NCBI GenBank assembly: GCA_017513445.1
Contig: JAFXFS010000016.1
Location: 62,001 to 126,000 of the forward strand
Origin: Bacteroidales bacterium
Lineage (GTDB): Bacteria; Bacteroidota; Bacteroidia; Bacteroidales; UBA932
Direction: 5' to 3'
DNA length: 64,000 nucleotides
The notes below the pieces were generated by a model. It saw nothing but the letters and a program-made list of their open reading frames with translations, made no database searches and had not been told where the DNA came from. Below are positions 44,572 to 53,202 of this stretch, in pieces. The translations under genes and the position numbers were made by a program. Positions within the stretch are counted from its first letter, which is position 1. The number at the start of each line of letters is the position of its first letter.

Positions 44572-46192
44572 CAATATCATTGAGTCTGAAGAAGGCATCA
44601 TTATATCTGATACCCCAAAGGTCATACCTGTCGAATTGATGGACCATTTTCTTTTTGAAATTATTCCAGCTCTTGTTTTCACTTTTTGACCAACAAACCT
44701 CAGATAACGCGGAGATACGTGGGAAAAGGAAGTATTCAAGTTTCCAGGTAGTTGGAAGATACTCTGTCCATAGACAGGCCTGAACTCCAATTATATTATT
44801 CTTCTCCTCTTGAGTAAGTCCCTCTGAAGGTATCTCAAAGTTATAGACATTTTCAAGTGATAAAGGACCTCTATGGCCAATTTCACTCTGAGAACGACTC
44901 TCTTTTCTATTGAAATAGAAGAATTGAGATGACGCAAAAACCACCTTGTGTCCACTCTTTAAGGCCTCTACACCAACTGATGGTCTGTGCCAATTCATAA
45001 TTACACTCTCTTTAGAGATATTACCTTCAATGATTTCATCCCAACCAATTGCAATTTTACCTTGAGATGAAATAACTTTTTGAACATAATCTACAAAATA
45101 ACTTTGAAGTGCCTTTTCATCCGCAAGAGAATTCTCTTTCATAAACTGCTGTGTCTTAGGAGATTGCTCCCACCACTTTTTAGCACATTCATCGCCTCCG
45201 AAATGGACATATTGAGCAGGGAAAAGATTACATACTTCTTCAAAAACATCCTTTAGAAAAGCAAATACTTCAGGAGTAGGGGCAAGGACATTATTTTGTC
45301 TGTTATAGATGCCCCAAGTCTGTGCAGTTTTTCTTGGTGGTATTGAATCTATACCATAATCTGTAGCAAAGTGTGGATATGTTGCCAAAACAGCCATACA
45401 GTGACCAGGAATATCCAATTCTGGAATTACTGTAATATGACGATCAGCTGCATACTCAACAACCTCTCTTATCTCATCTTGAGTATAATATGCTTTGTAA
45501 GGAAGTTCTTTATATTCGCCAGGGAAGAAACCAACTATCTCACCTTCGCGATATGAACCTATCTCAGTCAATTCTGGATGACTTTTCATCTCAATTCTCC
45601 ACGCCTGATCATCAGTCAAGTGCCAATGGAAATAATTGAGTTTATGGAGAGCCATATAGTCAATGAATTTTTTGATGTAGGATACAGGAAGGAAGTGACG
45701 CACTACATCTAACAATAGACCACGATATTGCAATGCAGGTTCATCCTCTATAAGAATTTCATCAAACTGAGGTAAGACTGCTGCATTTACAGGTAGAAGT
45801 TGAATGAGTGTCTGAACTCCATAGAATACACCGGCATCATCATTTCCCTCTATCGTAATACCATAGGGGGCATCGATATTGATGCGATAACCTCCTGGTG
45901 TTGAACCATTTGCCAAATTTATAAGATTAATGTCGGCTCTAAATTTTGATCCTTTTATCACTTCAGATTTGAAACCAAGGTTGTCATAAATATAATCTGA
46001 AAGATAATTTGCCGAGAACTCTAACTCTTTTTCACTGAAAGATATGGAAAACTCATAAGGGAGTTGATAAACCTCTTCTCCGACTTTTGTAATTTTTGTT
46101 GGTTCAGGAATAATGTTATAGTTCTCTGCGGATAGTGGAAATATAAATAGAGTCAGAAGAATAATTAAGGATAATTTCTTGATATTCAACAT
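44558..46192 (-). CDS. Beta-N-acetylhexosaminidase (GH20)
   Basis: 544 residues from the ATG at 46192. A signal peptide (LSLIILLTLFIFPLSA) leads to an N-terminal GH20b-like domain (about 28-150). The catalytic barrel begins YRGLLLDVVRHFLPVSYIKK and contains NYFHWHLTDDQAWRIE. The acid/base pair is VHFGGDEC, with Asp334 and Glu335, which assists the substrate N-acetyl group in catalysis. The enzyme removes terminal GlcNAc or GalNAc from glycans outside the cytoplasm. It follows the DUF362 protein gene by 4 bases in a shared operon and overlaps the convergent methyltransferase by 14 bases. Confidence 0.94.
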   Translation of the reverse strand: MLNIKKLSLIILLTLFIFPLSAENYNIIPEPTKITKVGEEVYQLPYEFSISFSEKELEFSANYLSDYIYDNLGFKSEVIKGSKFRADINLINLANGSTPGGYRINIDAPYGITIEGNDDAGVFYGVQTLIQLLPVNAAVLPQFDEILIEDEPALQYRGLLLDVVRHFLPVSYIKKFIDYMALHKLNYFHWHLTDDQAWRIEMKSHPELTEIGSYREGEIVGFFPGEYKELPYKAYYTQDEIREVVEYAADRHITVIPELDIPGHCMAVLATYPHFATDYGIDSIPPRKTAQTWGIYNRQNNVLAPTPEVFAFLKDVFEEVCNLFPAQYVHFGGDECAKKWWEQSPKTQQFMKENSLADEKALQSYFVDYVQKVISSQGKIAIGWDEIIEGNISKESVIMNWHRPSVGVEALKSGHKVVFASSQFFYFNRKESRSQSEIGHRGPLSLENVYNFEIPSEGLTQEEKNNIIGVQACLWTEYLPTTWKLEYFLFPRISALSEVCWSKSENKSWNNFKKKMVHQFDRYDLWGIRYNDAFFRLNDIVRSR

Positions 46193-46196
46193 ATTA

Positions 46197-47306
46197 TTAA
46201 ATTTCAACAAGTTCATATTCTCTACTTCCAATTCCAATCTCTTCGGCATATCTCAAACCAGCTTCCCAATCTGTATCAGGATGGCAGAATTTGAACTTAT
46301 CCTCACCTTGATGATGCTCGTGGCAGCTACACATATTCAATGCAGGAGATTGATTAACTAAATCAGCACAAGCTTGATCAAGTGCAACAGGGTCAAATGA
46401 ACACATCATTCCCAAATCAGGAACTATTGCCGGAGCATTGTGAGACCAGCAGTCACACTCTGGAGAAACATTCATTATCAATGAAATATGGAAGTTTGGA
46501 CGATCTTTCAGAATAGCTTTACAATACTCATCTATCTTATAATTCAACTCTTCTGAAGTGTTGTATGTTGCCAAAACTGCAGCAGAGTATTGACATAGAG
46601 CCACACATTGTCCGCAACCTACACATTTATCATAGTCAATAACTGCTTTTTTATCTTCACCAACCTTGATTGCTCCGTGATTACAGTTCTTTTCACAAAT
46701 CTTACAGCCAATACAATTCTCTGCATCTACTTTCGGTTGAGATGATGAATGAAGCTCAAGTTTACCGGCAATACTCGCACTACCCATTCCAATATTTTTC
46801 AATGCACCACCAAAACCTGCCTGCTCGTGTCCTTTGAAGTGAGAGATTGAGATGAAAATATCAGAATCCGCAATAGCTCTACCAATTTTTGGGGCAGGAC
46901 AATACTGAGCACCCTCTAATGGGATTGCTGTATAATCTGTACCTTTAACACCATCTGCAATAATTACATTACAATTGATTTGAAGTGGATTAAAACCATT
47001 TTTTACTGCTGAATCAAGATGATCTACTGCATTGTCTCTCAAACCTTTATACAAAGTATTACTATCTGTCAAATAGCACTTTGCACCAAGAGAATTAAGT
47101 AAATCTACAATTGTTGCTACATAGTTTGGGCGAATATATGCCATATTGCCTGGTTCGCCGAAGTGAACTTTGATTGCTGTGTATTGATTTTTGAAGTCAA
47201 TATTCTCAATACCCGCAGCTACAACCATTCTTTTCAATTTTTTCAAAAGATTCAGGCCGGGTCTTGTATTAAGATTAGTGTAATAAACCTTAGATTTGTT
47301 CTCCAT
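46197..47306 (-). CDS. DUF362 protein with two 4Fe-4S clusters
   Basis: 369 residues from the ATG at 47306. The DUF362 part (about 30-190) has IKVHFGEPGN, CYLTDSNTLYKG and SHFKGHEQAGFGGALKNIGMG. A bacterial-type ferredoxin insert follows (about 205-265) with CIGCKICEKNCNHGAI and CVGCGQCVALCQYSA, so two 4Fe-4S clusters. The C-terminus is Cys/His rich (SCHEHHQGED). The family is of uncertain function. It lacks a signal peptide, so it is probably cytoplasmic. It precedes the GH20 gene in an operon. A -7 box (47329-47336) supports the start. Confidence 0.88.
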   Translation of the reverse strand: MENKSKVYYTNLNTRPGLNLLKKLKRMVVAAGIENIDFKNQYTAIKVHFGEPGNMAYIRPNYVATIVDLLNSLGAKCYLTDSNTLYKGLRDNAVDHLDSAVKNGFNPLQINCNVIIADGVKGTDYTAIPLEGAQYCPAPKIGRAIADSDIFISISHFKGHEQAGFGGALKNIGMGSASIAGKLELHSSSQPKVDAENCIGCKICEKNCNHGAIKVGEDKKAVIDYDKCVGCGQCVALCQYSAAVLATYNTSEELNYKIDEYCKAILKDRPNFHISLIMNVSPECDCWSHNAPAIVPDLGMMCSFDPVALDQACADLVNQSPALNMCSCHEHHQGEDKFKFCHPDTDWEAGLRYAEEIGIGSREYELVEI

Positions 47307-47328
47307 AATAATTAATTTTAATCGTTGA

Positions 47329-47336
47329 CAAAGATA
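47329..47336 (-). promoter_or_regulatory. Putative -7 promoter element of the DUF362-GH20 operon
   Basis: TATCTTTG on the minus strand exactly matches TAnnTTTG and is about 22 bases before the ATG at 47306. Confidence 0.5.
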
Positions 47337-47399
47337 GAATATATAAATCATTTATCGATTAAATTGGAAATGAAATATCTACAATTTTATATAATGTTT

Positions 47400-47407
47400 T
47401 ATCTTTG
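47400..47407 (+). promoter_or_regulatory. Putative -7 promoter element of the first CotH gene
   Basis: TATCTTTG exactly matches TAnnTTTG and ends 23 bases before the ATG at 47431. Confidence 0.5.
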
Positions 47408-47430
47408 CACCAAATATAAAAATTTGAATA

Positions 47431-48864
47431 ATGAATAGATTTAAATACATACTTATACTAATAATTATCTCTATATCAACAAGTTGCAAAACCGGAAACA
47501 CAAACATAGTTCCTGATATTCCCGATCAACCTATCATTGAAGAGAGTATAGATTTTACATTTGGACACGAAGGAGTTGAATATATATGGGACGAGAGTGT
47601 TATTCCTGAAATACATATATCGATATCACTTGATGAATGGAATAAACTATTGAAAGAGTATGATAAGAATAACCATAATGTTGAGTACTTCCATTGTGAT
47701 GTAGATTATATCAAGGGTGGTGAAAAGATTACAATAGAGGATGCAGGTGTGAGAATGAGAGGCAACACGTCGAGACGCAGACCCGAAGGTGTAAGTGGAG
47801 AGGCACACAAAAAGGATAATGCAGATTGGCACCACTGCCACTTTGGTCTAAATTTCAGGAAATTCAACAAGGATGATGAGCACGAATTGAAGGGAATCAG
47901 AAAGATAAATTTGAAATGGTTCAAAGATGATCCCTGCTATGTAAGAGAGTTGTACTGTTATGACCTATTCAGAAGATACAATATCTGGACTGCAGCAAAT
48001 GATACCTATTGCAGATTGTGGATCCACGTAGAGGGTGATTCTAAGGAGGCATATTTTGGTGTATATCAAATGATTGAGCCAGTAGATAGTAAATTTATAA
48101 GTAAACGTAAAGAGTACTTTGGAAGTGAAGATGGTAACCTTTGGAAATGTGGATATCCTGCAACTTTCAGGGATATAAATGCCTCAATCGGACTAGATGA
48201 AGATAAGGGGATAGATTATGTATATGAGTACAAGGGTGATGAAGAGGATTATGATGGTGCTGTAGCTCAGTTGAAAGATTTTATGCTAAAGCTACAAGGA
48301 AAATCTGATGAGAGTTTCTATAAATGGATAAAAGAGGTATGTGATGTGGAATTTCTTCTTAAAACATACGCAGTTAATGTAGCAGTTGGAATGTGGGACG
48401 ACCATTGGAATAATGGAAATAACTTCTATATCTACTTCAACTCGTACGATTTATACAACTATAAAGTATTCTTTATCCCTTATGATTACGATAACTCATT
48501 GGGGACATCATCAAATTGCGAAAACATCAATGACTCAGGAAGACATAATCCATACGACTGGGGAGAGAAAGGTTTGTTAATGGAGAGATTGATGAAATTT
48601 GAAGAGTTCAGAAAGATATACAAAGATGCACTTTTAGAGTTGGTAGATCCTGAAAATGAGCTCTTTGATATGAATGCTAGTATAAAACGCATCCAATATT
48701 GGCAGAATAAAATATCGAAATTCGTTTCAAACGACACAGGTGAAGATATGATAATAGAAGATAAGCCTGCATTCTGGGGTAACCACAGTGAATACAGACT
48801 TATCGATAGCGGTGTAAATAACTTTTTCCGAGTTAAAGAGGAGAGTATCCGTATAATGGATTAA
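47431..48864 (+). CDS. CotH-kinase-family lipoprotein 1
   Basis: 477 residues. The lipobox is SISTSC near residues 14-19. CotH-kinase family motifs follow: IPEIHISISLDEWNKLL, VRMRGNTSRR near residue 110, FGVYQMIEPVDSKFI, WDDHWNNGNNFYIYFN and FIPYDYDNSLGTSSN, the last carrying the metal-binding Asp pattern. CotH proteins of spore formers phosphorylate coat proteins. The role of the Bacteroidota lipoprotein versions is not known to me. A repeat cluster lies immediately downstream, and a second CotH-type gene faces it from the other side. Confidence 0.87.
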   Translation: MNRFKYILILIIISISTSCKTGNTNIVPDIPDQPIIEESIDFTFGHEGVEYIWDESVIPEIHISISLDEWNKLLKEYDKNNHNVEYFHCDVDYIKGGEKITIEDAGVRMRGNTSRRRPEGVSGEAHKKDNADWHHCHFGLNFRKFNKDDEHELKGIRKINLKWFKDDPCYVRELYCYDLFRRYNIWTAANDTYCRLWIHVEGDSKEAYFGVYQMIEPVDSKFISKRKEYFGSEDGNLWKCGYPATFRDINASIGLDEDKGIDYVYEYKGDEEDYDGAVAQLKDFMLKLQGKSDESFYKWIKEVCDVEFLLKTYAVNVAVGMWDDHWNNGNNFYIYFNSYDLYNYKVFFIPYDYDNSLGTSSNCENINDSGRHNPYDWGEKGLLMERLMKFEEFRKIYKDALLELVDPENELFDMNASIKRIQYWQNKISKFVSNDTGEDMIIEDKPAFWGNHSEYRLIDSGVNNFFRVKEESIRIMD

Positions 48865-48883
48865 AGTGTATTACCATTGAAAG

Positions 48884-48989
48884 AGATTCCCGCGACTGGC
48901 GTCGCAGGAATGACGTAATATGTGAAGTGGCGTCGCAGGAATGACGTAATACGGAACGTCATTGCTGGCGGAGCCGGCAATCTATAATG
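48884..48989. repeat. Palindromic repeat cluster I
   Basis: Element 1 (48884-48915) has an imperfect ATTCCCGCGAC / GTCGCAGGAAT stem and ends in ATGACG. A 24-base right half of it (48897-48920) is repeated at 48928-48951. Element 3 (48957-48989) has left end CGTCATTG, stem TGCTGGC/GCCGGCA and right end AATCTAT. The last part of element 3 overlaps the stop codon of the minus-strand CotH gene (48982-48984). The ends match clusters II and III. Confidence 0.85.
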
Positions 48990-50502
48990 CCTCAATATTT
49001 GTACTCAGCCAACCTATTCTGCCGTGTAGCCAATCTTTCAAGGATTTGATTTCTTTATCATAGGCTTCGATGATTTTGGCAGAAGATGTCCCTTTCGGAG
49101 TAAGAAGTCCCCACAATCTGTCATTGCATAGAGCTGAAGTAGTGAGTTCTCGATGTTTTGCATCAATATAAGCCATAATTTGCGCCTCATTATCAGCAAT
49201 AACTCTCATTTTTTGTTTAAGCAGTGTAACAAACTCCTCATTTGCAAACATAGCTTTTAACCATATCTTTGAGCGATCTCCATCACGGATTGGAAAGCCC
49301 TCATAGCCATTATCACTACCTTCTCCATCATCATATATCTGATTTCCAAAGGACAAATCGTAATCCCAAAGTGGTCCCATATAGAGTTTGCCATCATCAC
49401 TTAAATTCATATATACACTAATAAAGAAGTCGGCATCTGGATTATTTGTAAGTTCACTATTCAAGTACCAATCAACCATACTCTCCATATCAATGTATTG
49501 TGAATAACTCTCAACATCAAAATTCTTAAGATCACTCTCTAATTTGTTGATATAATCCTCGACATATTTAAATTCTGTACTACCCTTGATAACATCAGGA
49601 TCCTTAATTACATACTTCAAACCTGAGTTCTTTGCTGTAAAGAAGATATCACCATTTGCCTCTTTTGCACGAACATCAATTTCAAGGATATATCCATCTG
49701 AGACACGATTCTCATCAATTTTAATATGTTCACATAGGTAATAATTACCAAGGAATTTACCATTCAAAACAAGCTCTACAAGCTCTCCGCCCTGTTTCCA
49801 ACGCAAGTTTGAGAATTCTTCTGCCAAGTAGAATGCCAAATCTGTACGAATCATTGATTTATCATTGTAAGCAGCCAATAAAACCCATCGTTTGTGCTTT
49901 GGCATACCAAACAATTCATTTTTCTTATCAAGTTTTAGAGCATACGGTTTTTTAGGATTATTCCAGGTTGTATTACCACGTCCACGTATCTCAGTCACTA
50001 ATCCTTCTACTAAATAATTGTTATCTTTTCCCAAAATAGAGAGATCTGCAAGTATCCAATTCTCTTTATCAACAATTGGCATACTATTCTCTGTGTTAAT
50101 ATAAATTATAGGAAGAGATGTAAAGGCGGTCTGTTCAGAATTTAGAGTAACTGTATAGGTAGTAGAGATACCGTCAGCATTTGTAACCAGATACTCTACA
50201 GGTGATGAGAAATCATTATATGATAGTCCACTCTTCTGTTCGACGCCATTTACAGTAACAATGGCACCTTCAGAGGCAGTAAAAGTTGCTCTTAGACTTG
50301 TTAAATTAACAGGTGACTTAAACGTATAGCTAAACACCTGATAATCAATGTCTTGAAAGATAACATCTTCAAAAATAGACTCATTATATTCTTGTGTGAT
50401 TGAAAATGATAGTAACTTTGGTTCCTCAGCAGGAGGAGTTGGCTCTTCGCAAGATGAGAAGAGCATAATTAGTGGTAATAAAAGGAATTTAAACTTAATC
50501 AT
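48982..50502 (-). CDS. CotH-kinase-family lipoprotein 2 with N-terminal Ig-like domain
   Basis: 506 residues from the ATG at 50502. Starting five codons earlier would overlap the nucleoside kinase stop. The lipobox is LFSSC, followed by a Pro/Glu linker and an Ig-like domain of about 100 residues (LLSFSITQEYNESIFED). The CotH domain follows with EIRGRGNTTWNNPKKPYALKL, KHKRWVLLAAYNDKSMIRTDL, GNYYLCEHIKIDENRV and MGPLWDYDLSFGN. It is clearly different from CotH 1 (conserved RGRGNT versus RMRGNT) and so not a recent duplicate. The stop codon falls inside a palindromic repeat. It is the last gene of a four-gene minus-strand run. Confidence 0.87.
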   Translation of the reverse strand: MIKFKFLLLPLIMLFSSCEEPTPPAEEPKLLSFSITQEYNESIFEDVIFQDIDYQVFSYTFKSPVNLTSLRATFTASEGAIVTVNGVEQKSGLSYNDFSSPVEYLVTNADGISTTYTVTLNSEQTAFTSLPIIYINTENSMPIVDKENWILADLSILGKDNNYLVEGLVTEIRGRGNTTWNNPKKPYALKLDKKNELFGMPKHKRWVLLAAYNDKSMIRTDLAFYLAEEFSNLRWKQGGELVELVLNGKFLGNYYLCEHIKIDENRVSDGYILEIDVRAKEANGDIFFTAKNSGLKYVIKDPDVIKGSTEFKYVEDYINKLESDLKNFDVESYSQYIDMESMVDWYLNSELTNNPDADFFISVYMNLSDDGKLYMGPLWDYDLSFGNQIYDDGEGSDNGYEGFPIRDGDRSKIWLKAMFANEEFVTLLKQKMRVIADNEAQIMAYIDAKHRELTTSALCNDRLWGLLTPKGTSSAKIIEAYDKEIKSLKDWLHGRIGWLSTNIEAL

Positions 50503-50509
50503 AATTATA

Positions 50510-52159
50510 TTAGACAAAACTTTTCATAATAGATGTAGTTGGAATCTCCTTCTCTGATACTGGAGTAAAGTAGTGCAAGAACTGTTTAAGACGATATGCT
50601 TCACTATACTCTGGACAATTCTTAGGGACAGTTGCTAAAATTTTCTCTGCACTTGTACGTAGAACTGCAAATTCAATCAGATATGTAGAGTTAAAAAGGA
50701 CATCCGCATCCTCTTGGAAAGGATAAATCCATTGTACTTCCGAACGACGGACATTTGGCCAGGCAGAGATAGTCTCTCTTGCAGTAAATGCACCTTTATT
50801 GTAATCTCTGATAATTCTTCTCAATAGTCTGTTATCACTTGTAGGAATTGAGTTGTGATTGTCAAGCGATACACTTGTGATAGTATTGATAAAAATACGG
50901 AACTTCTCATTTTCGCTTACTTTATCCGTTAATCTTGGATTAAGTGCGTGAATTCCTTCGATGAGCAAAATAGATCCATCAGTGATTTTCAATTTCTTTC
51001 CGTTGAACTCTCTAAGACCTGTAACGAAGTTATATTCAGGGACTTCCACCTCTTCTCCATTCATAAGTTTTAGGAGGTCGCTTTGAAGATATTTATGATC
51101 TACTGTCTCAAAATTATCAAAATCGTAAGAACCATCAGGAAGTTTTGGAGTATCAACTCTATTAACAAAATAGTCATCTGTAGAGAATGATATAGGACGG
51201 AGACCACAGGCCTTTAATTGCACTGAAAGTCTCTTACAGAATGTACTCTTTCCACTACTTGTAGGTCCGGTAATTAGGACAATTTTTACCTTCTCAGGAG
51301 AGTTATAGCGTCTCTCTATCTCCTCAGCAATCTGCACAATCTTCTTCTCCTGAAGTGCCTCAGCTACTTGAATAAGATCTGGAGCCATACCCTTTTGACA
51401 GGCAATATTGACATCACCAACATTATTAAGTCCCATAATTTTATTCCATCTGAGTGACTCATCAAGAATTTCAAAGGTTTTATTTTGATCTATGAATGGT
51501 GCCAATTCATCAGGTTTATGACGATTTGGAACACGAATCAATATACCACCTCGGTATGGCATTATATCCCACACTTTAAGATAAGCAGAACTTGGCACCA
51601 AAGCATTATAGTAGTAATCTGCACAATCACCAAGTGTATAGTAGGTAATATATAGGTCACCACAACTCTCCAACAATTTTACTTTATCAGTGTAACCAAG
51701 TGATTTAAAGAGTTTTACGGCCTCTTCAGTAAGTACGTGATGTCTTATGAAAGGGAGGTCTTGTGCCACTATCTCTCTCATTCTCAAGCGAATAGCATCA
51801 ACTTCGTCGTGAGAAACAGCAGTAGAATCATCCCTCTCGATAGTGCAGTAGAATCCCTTGGAAATAGGTCTTCTTATTACAATTTTACAATTTGGAAATA
51901 GCTCTTGTGTAGCTTTACATAGAAGAAAACAGATAGAACGACAATATACATTTCTACCATCGTAACTTGAATAGTCCAAAAATTCAACACTTTTGCTATT
52001 AAATACCTTATAAGTCAGCCCTTCTGAGACATTATTAACTCTTGCACTAACTATTTTATATGGCTCATTGAAGCCAAACTCTGTAGCAATACTTTTAAGA
52101 GAGGTACCTTCAACAAAACTCTTTGTCGTGCCGCAGTTTTTACAAAAAATATCAACCAT
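50510..52159 (-). CDS. TGS-domain nucleoside (uridine) kinase
   Basis: 549 residues. The N-terminus is TGS-like (VDIFCKNCG...SLKSIATEFGF) and is followed by a threonyl/alanyl-tRNA-synthetase-like second domain (about 60-240) containing IRHHVLTEEAVKLF and LGDCADYYYNAL. The C-terminal uridine-kinase domain has the P-loop GPTSSGKST (298-306), FSTDDYFVNR and LLIEGIHALNPRL. The reaction is phosphorylation of uridine or cytidine in pyrimidine salvage. This three-part architecture is common in Bacteroidales and Firmicutes proteins labelled nucleoside kinase. The role of the tRNA-synthetase-like part is unknown. Gaps of 7 bases on each side suggest an operon. Confidence 0.9.
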   Translation of the reverse strand: MVDIFCKNCGTTKSFVEGTSLKSIATEFGFNEPYKIVSARVNNVSEGLTYKVFNSKSVEFLDYSSYDGRNVYCRSICFLLCKATQELFPNCKIVIRRPISKGFYCTIERDDSTAVSHDEVDAIRLRMREIVAQDLPFIRHHVLTEEAVKLFKSLGYTDKVKLLESCGDLYITYYTLGDCADYYYNALVPSSAYLKVWDIMPYRGGILIRVPNRHKPDELAPFIDQNKTFEILDESLRWNKIMGLNNVGDVNIACQKGMAPDLIQVAEALQEKKIVQIAEEIERRYNSPEKVKIVLITGPTSSGKSTFCKRLSVQLKACGLRPISFSTDDYFVNRVDTPKLPDGSYDFDNFETVDHKYLQSDLLKLMNGEEVEVPEYNFVTGLREFNGKKLKITDGSILLIEGIHALNPRLTDKVSENEKFRIFINTITSVSLDNHNSIPTSDNRLLRRIIRDYNKGAFTARETISAWPNVRRSEVQWIYPFQEDADVLFNSTYLIEFAVLRTSAEKILATVPKNCPEYSEAYRLKQFLHYFTPVSEKEIPTTSIMKSFV

Positions 52160-52166
52160 ATATCAA

Positions 52167-53171
52167 TTAGTTAAAAAATTCAATATTTTTGAATGATGGT
52201 GTAAGTTTACCATCCTCTATTTGATGAATAATCTCTACCACTTTGTCATTCATTGGGGTAGGGAAACCAACCTTCTTTCCGAAAGCTGAAACAACTCCAT
52301 TGATAGCATCAACCTCACTCTTTTTACCCTTTTCCAAATCCTGCAACATACTTGCCTTGAGAAGTGCGTGTTTCTTTATTGCTATCGGTATGATAAAGAA
52401 TGAAATCGCCTTTTTGAAGGAGTTTTTATAATCCAGCAACTTGACAATATCTTTACCTTGCACAGGTTCTATTTTTATTCCACCTTTTGCACAAACATCT
52501 ATACACTCTTTAATGAGAGCTTGAACTATTCGACGAGATCTCTTCTCTTTTGCTGCCTCTCCAAATGTTGAACCCAAAACAGCACTCATACCAGAGAAAG
52601 CAGAATTGATAAGCAGTTTACTCCATCTTGTACCAATAAAATTTTTATCATAATCCACGGGTCCCATCATCTCCAAAAGTCTCTTGACTTCATTAAGATG
52701 GTGATTTGGATTAGGGGAGAGAGAACCTATTGAGAATGTCAGACTATCTACAGCACTTGTCAATTCACAAACACCGGGATCTTTCATTGTTGCTCCCCAG
52801 GCAACTGTACAACCAAGAACTCTATCTTCACCTACAATCTCAGCGATTTCTAACTCAGGAATACCGTTTTGAAGAGTAACAATTACGCCATCCTCAGCAA
52901 TAAAATCTTTAAGAAAAGTGACAACTTCTCTATTGTGTTGCTGTTTGGTCATCAAGAAGATTATATCATATTTACCTGACATCTGATCAGGTGTATATGC
53001 AGTTACCTTTTGATTAAAGTAAATAGTCCCAACTACTGTAGCACCATTATTTTGAAGTGCTTCAATATGGGCTTTATTTCTATTAATCAATTCAATTTCT
53101 CCACAATTTTTTGTGATGTAAGCGCCTAATATTGTTCCTAATGAACCGGCACCATAAATTGCTGCTCTCAT
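52167..53171 (-). CDS. Ketopantoate reductase family protein
   Basis: 334 residues. The NADP-binding start is AIYGAGSLGTILGAYI (3-18). IFLMTKQQHN, VTLQNGIPELEIAEIVG and GCTVAWGATMKDPG follow, typical of PanE-like proteins. The C-terminal helical domain has GTRWSKLLINSAFSGMSAVLG, containing the catalytic Lys in RWSKLL, and KKSEVDAINGVVSAFGKKVG. The enzyme may reduce 2-dehydropantoate to pantoate. Members of this family outside pantothenate operons may use other substrates, so the symbol panE is withheld. Confidence 0.85.
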   Translation of the reverse strand: MRAAIYGAGSLGTILGAYITKNCGEIELINRNKAHIEALQNNGATVVGTIYFNQKVTAYTPDQMSGKYDIIFLMTKQQHNREVVTFLKDFIAEDGVIVTLQNGIPELEIAEIVGEDRVLGCTVAWGATMKDPGVCELTSAVDSLTFSIGSLSPNPNHHLNEVKRLLEMMGPVDYDKNFIGTRWSKLLINSAFSGMSAVLGSTFGEAAKEKRSRRIVQALIKECIDVCAKGGIKIEPVQGKDIVKLLDYKNSFKKAISFFIIPIAIKKHALLKASMLQDLEKGKKSEVDAINGVVSAFGKKVGFPTPMNDKVVEIIHQIEDGKLTPSFKNIEFFN

Positions 53172-53202
53172 AATATAATTTTTATAAATTATTAATAATC
53201 AA

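Noticed and set aside
48884..48989. Insertion sequence remnant
   Set aside because: No transposase fragment is found and element size is about 30 bases. A REP-like element explains it better.
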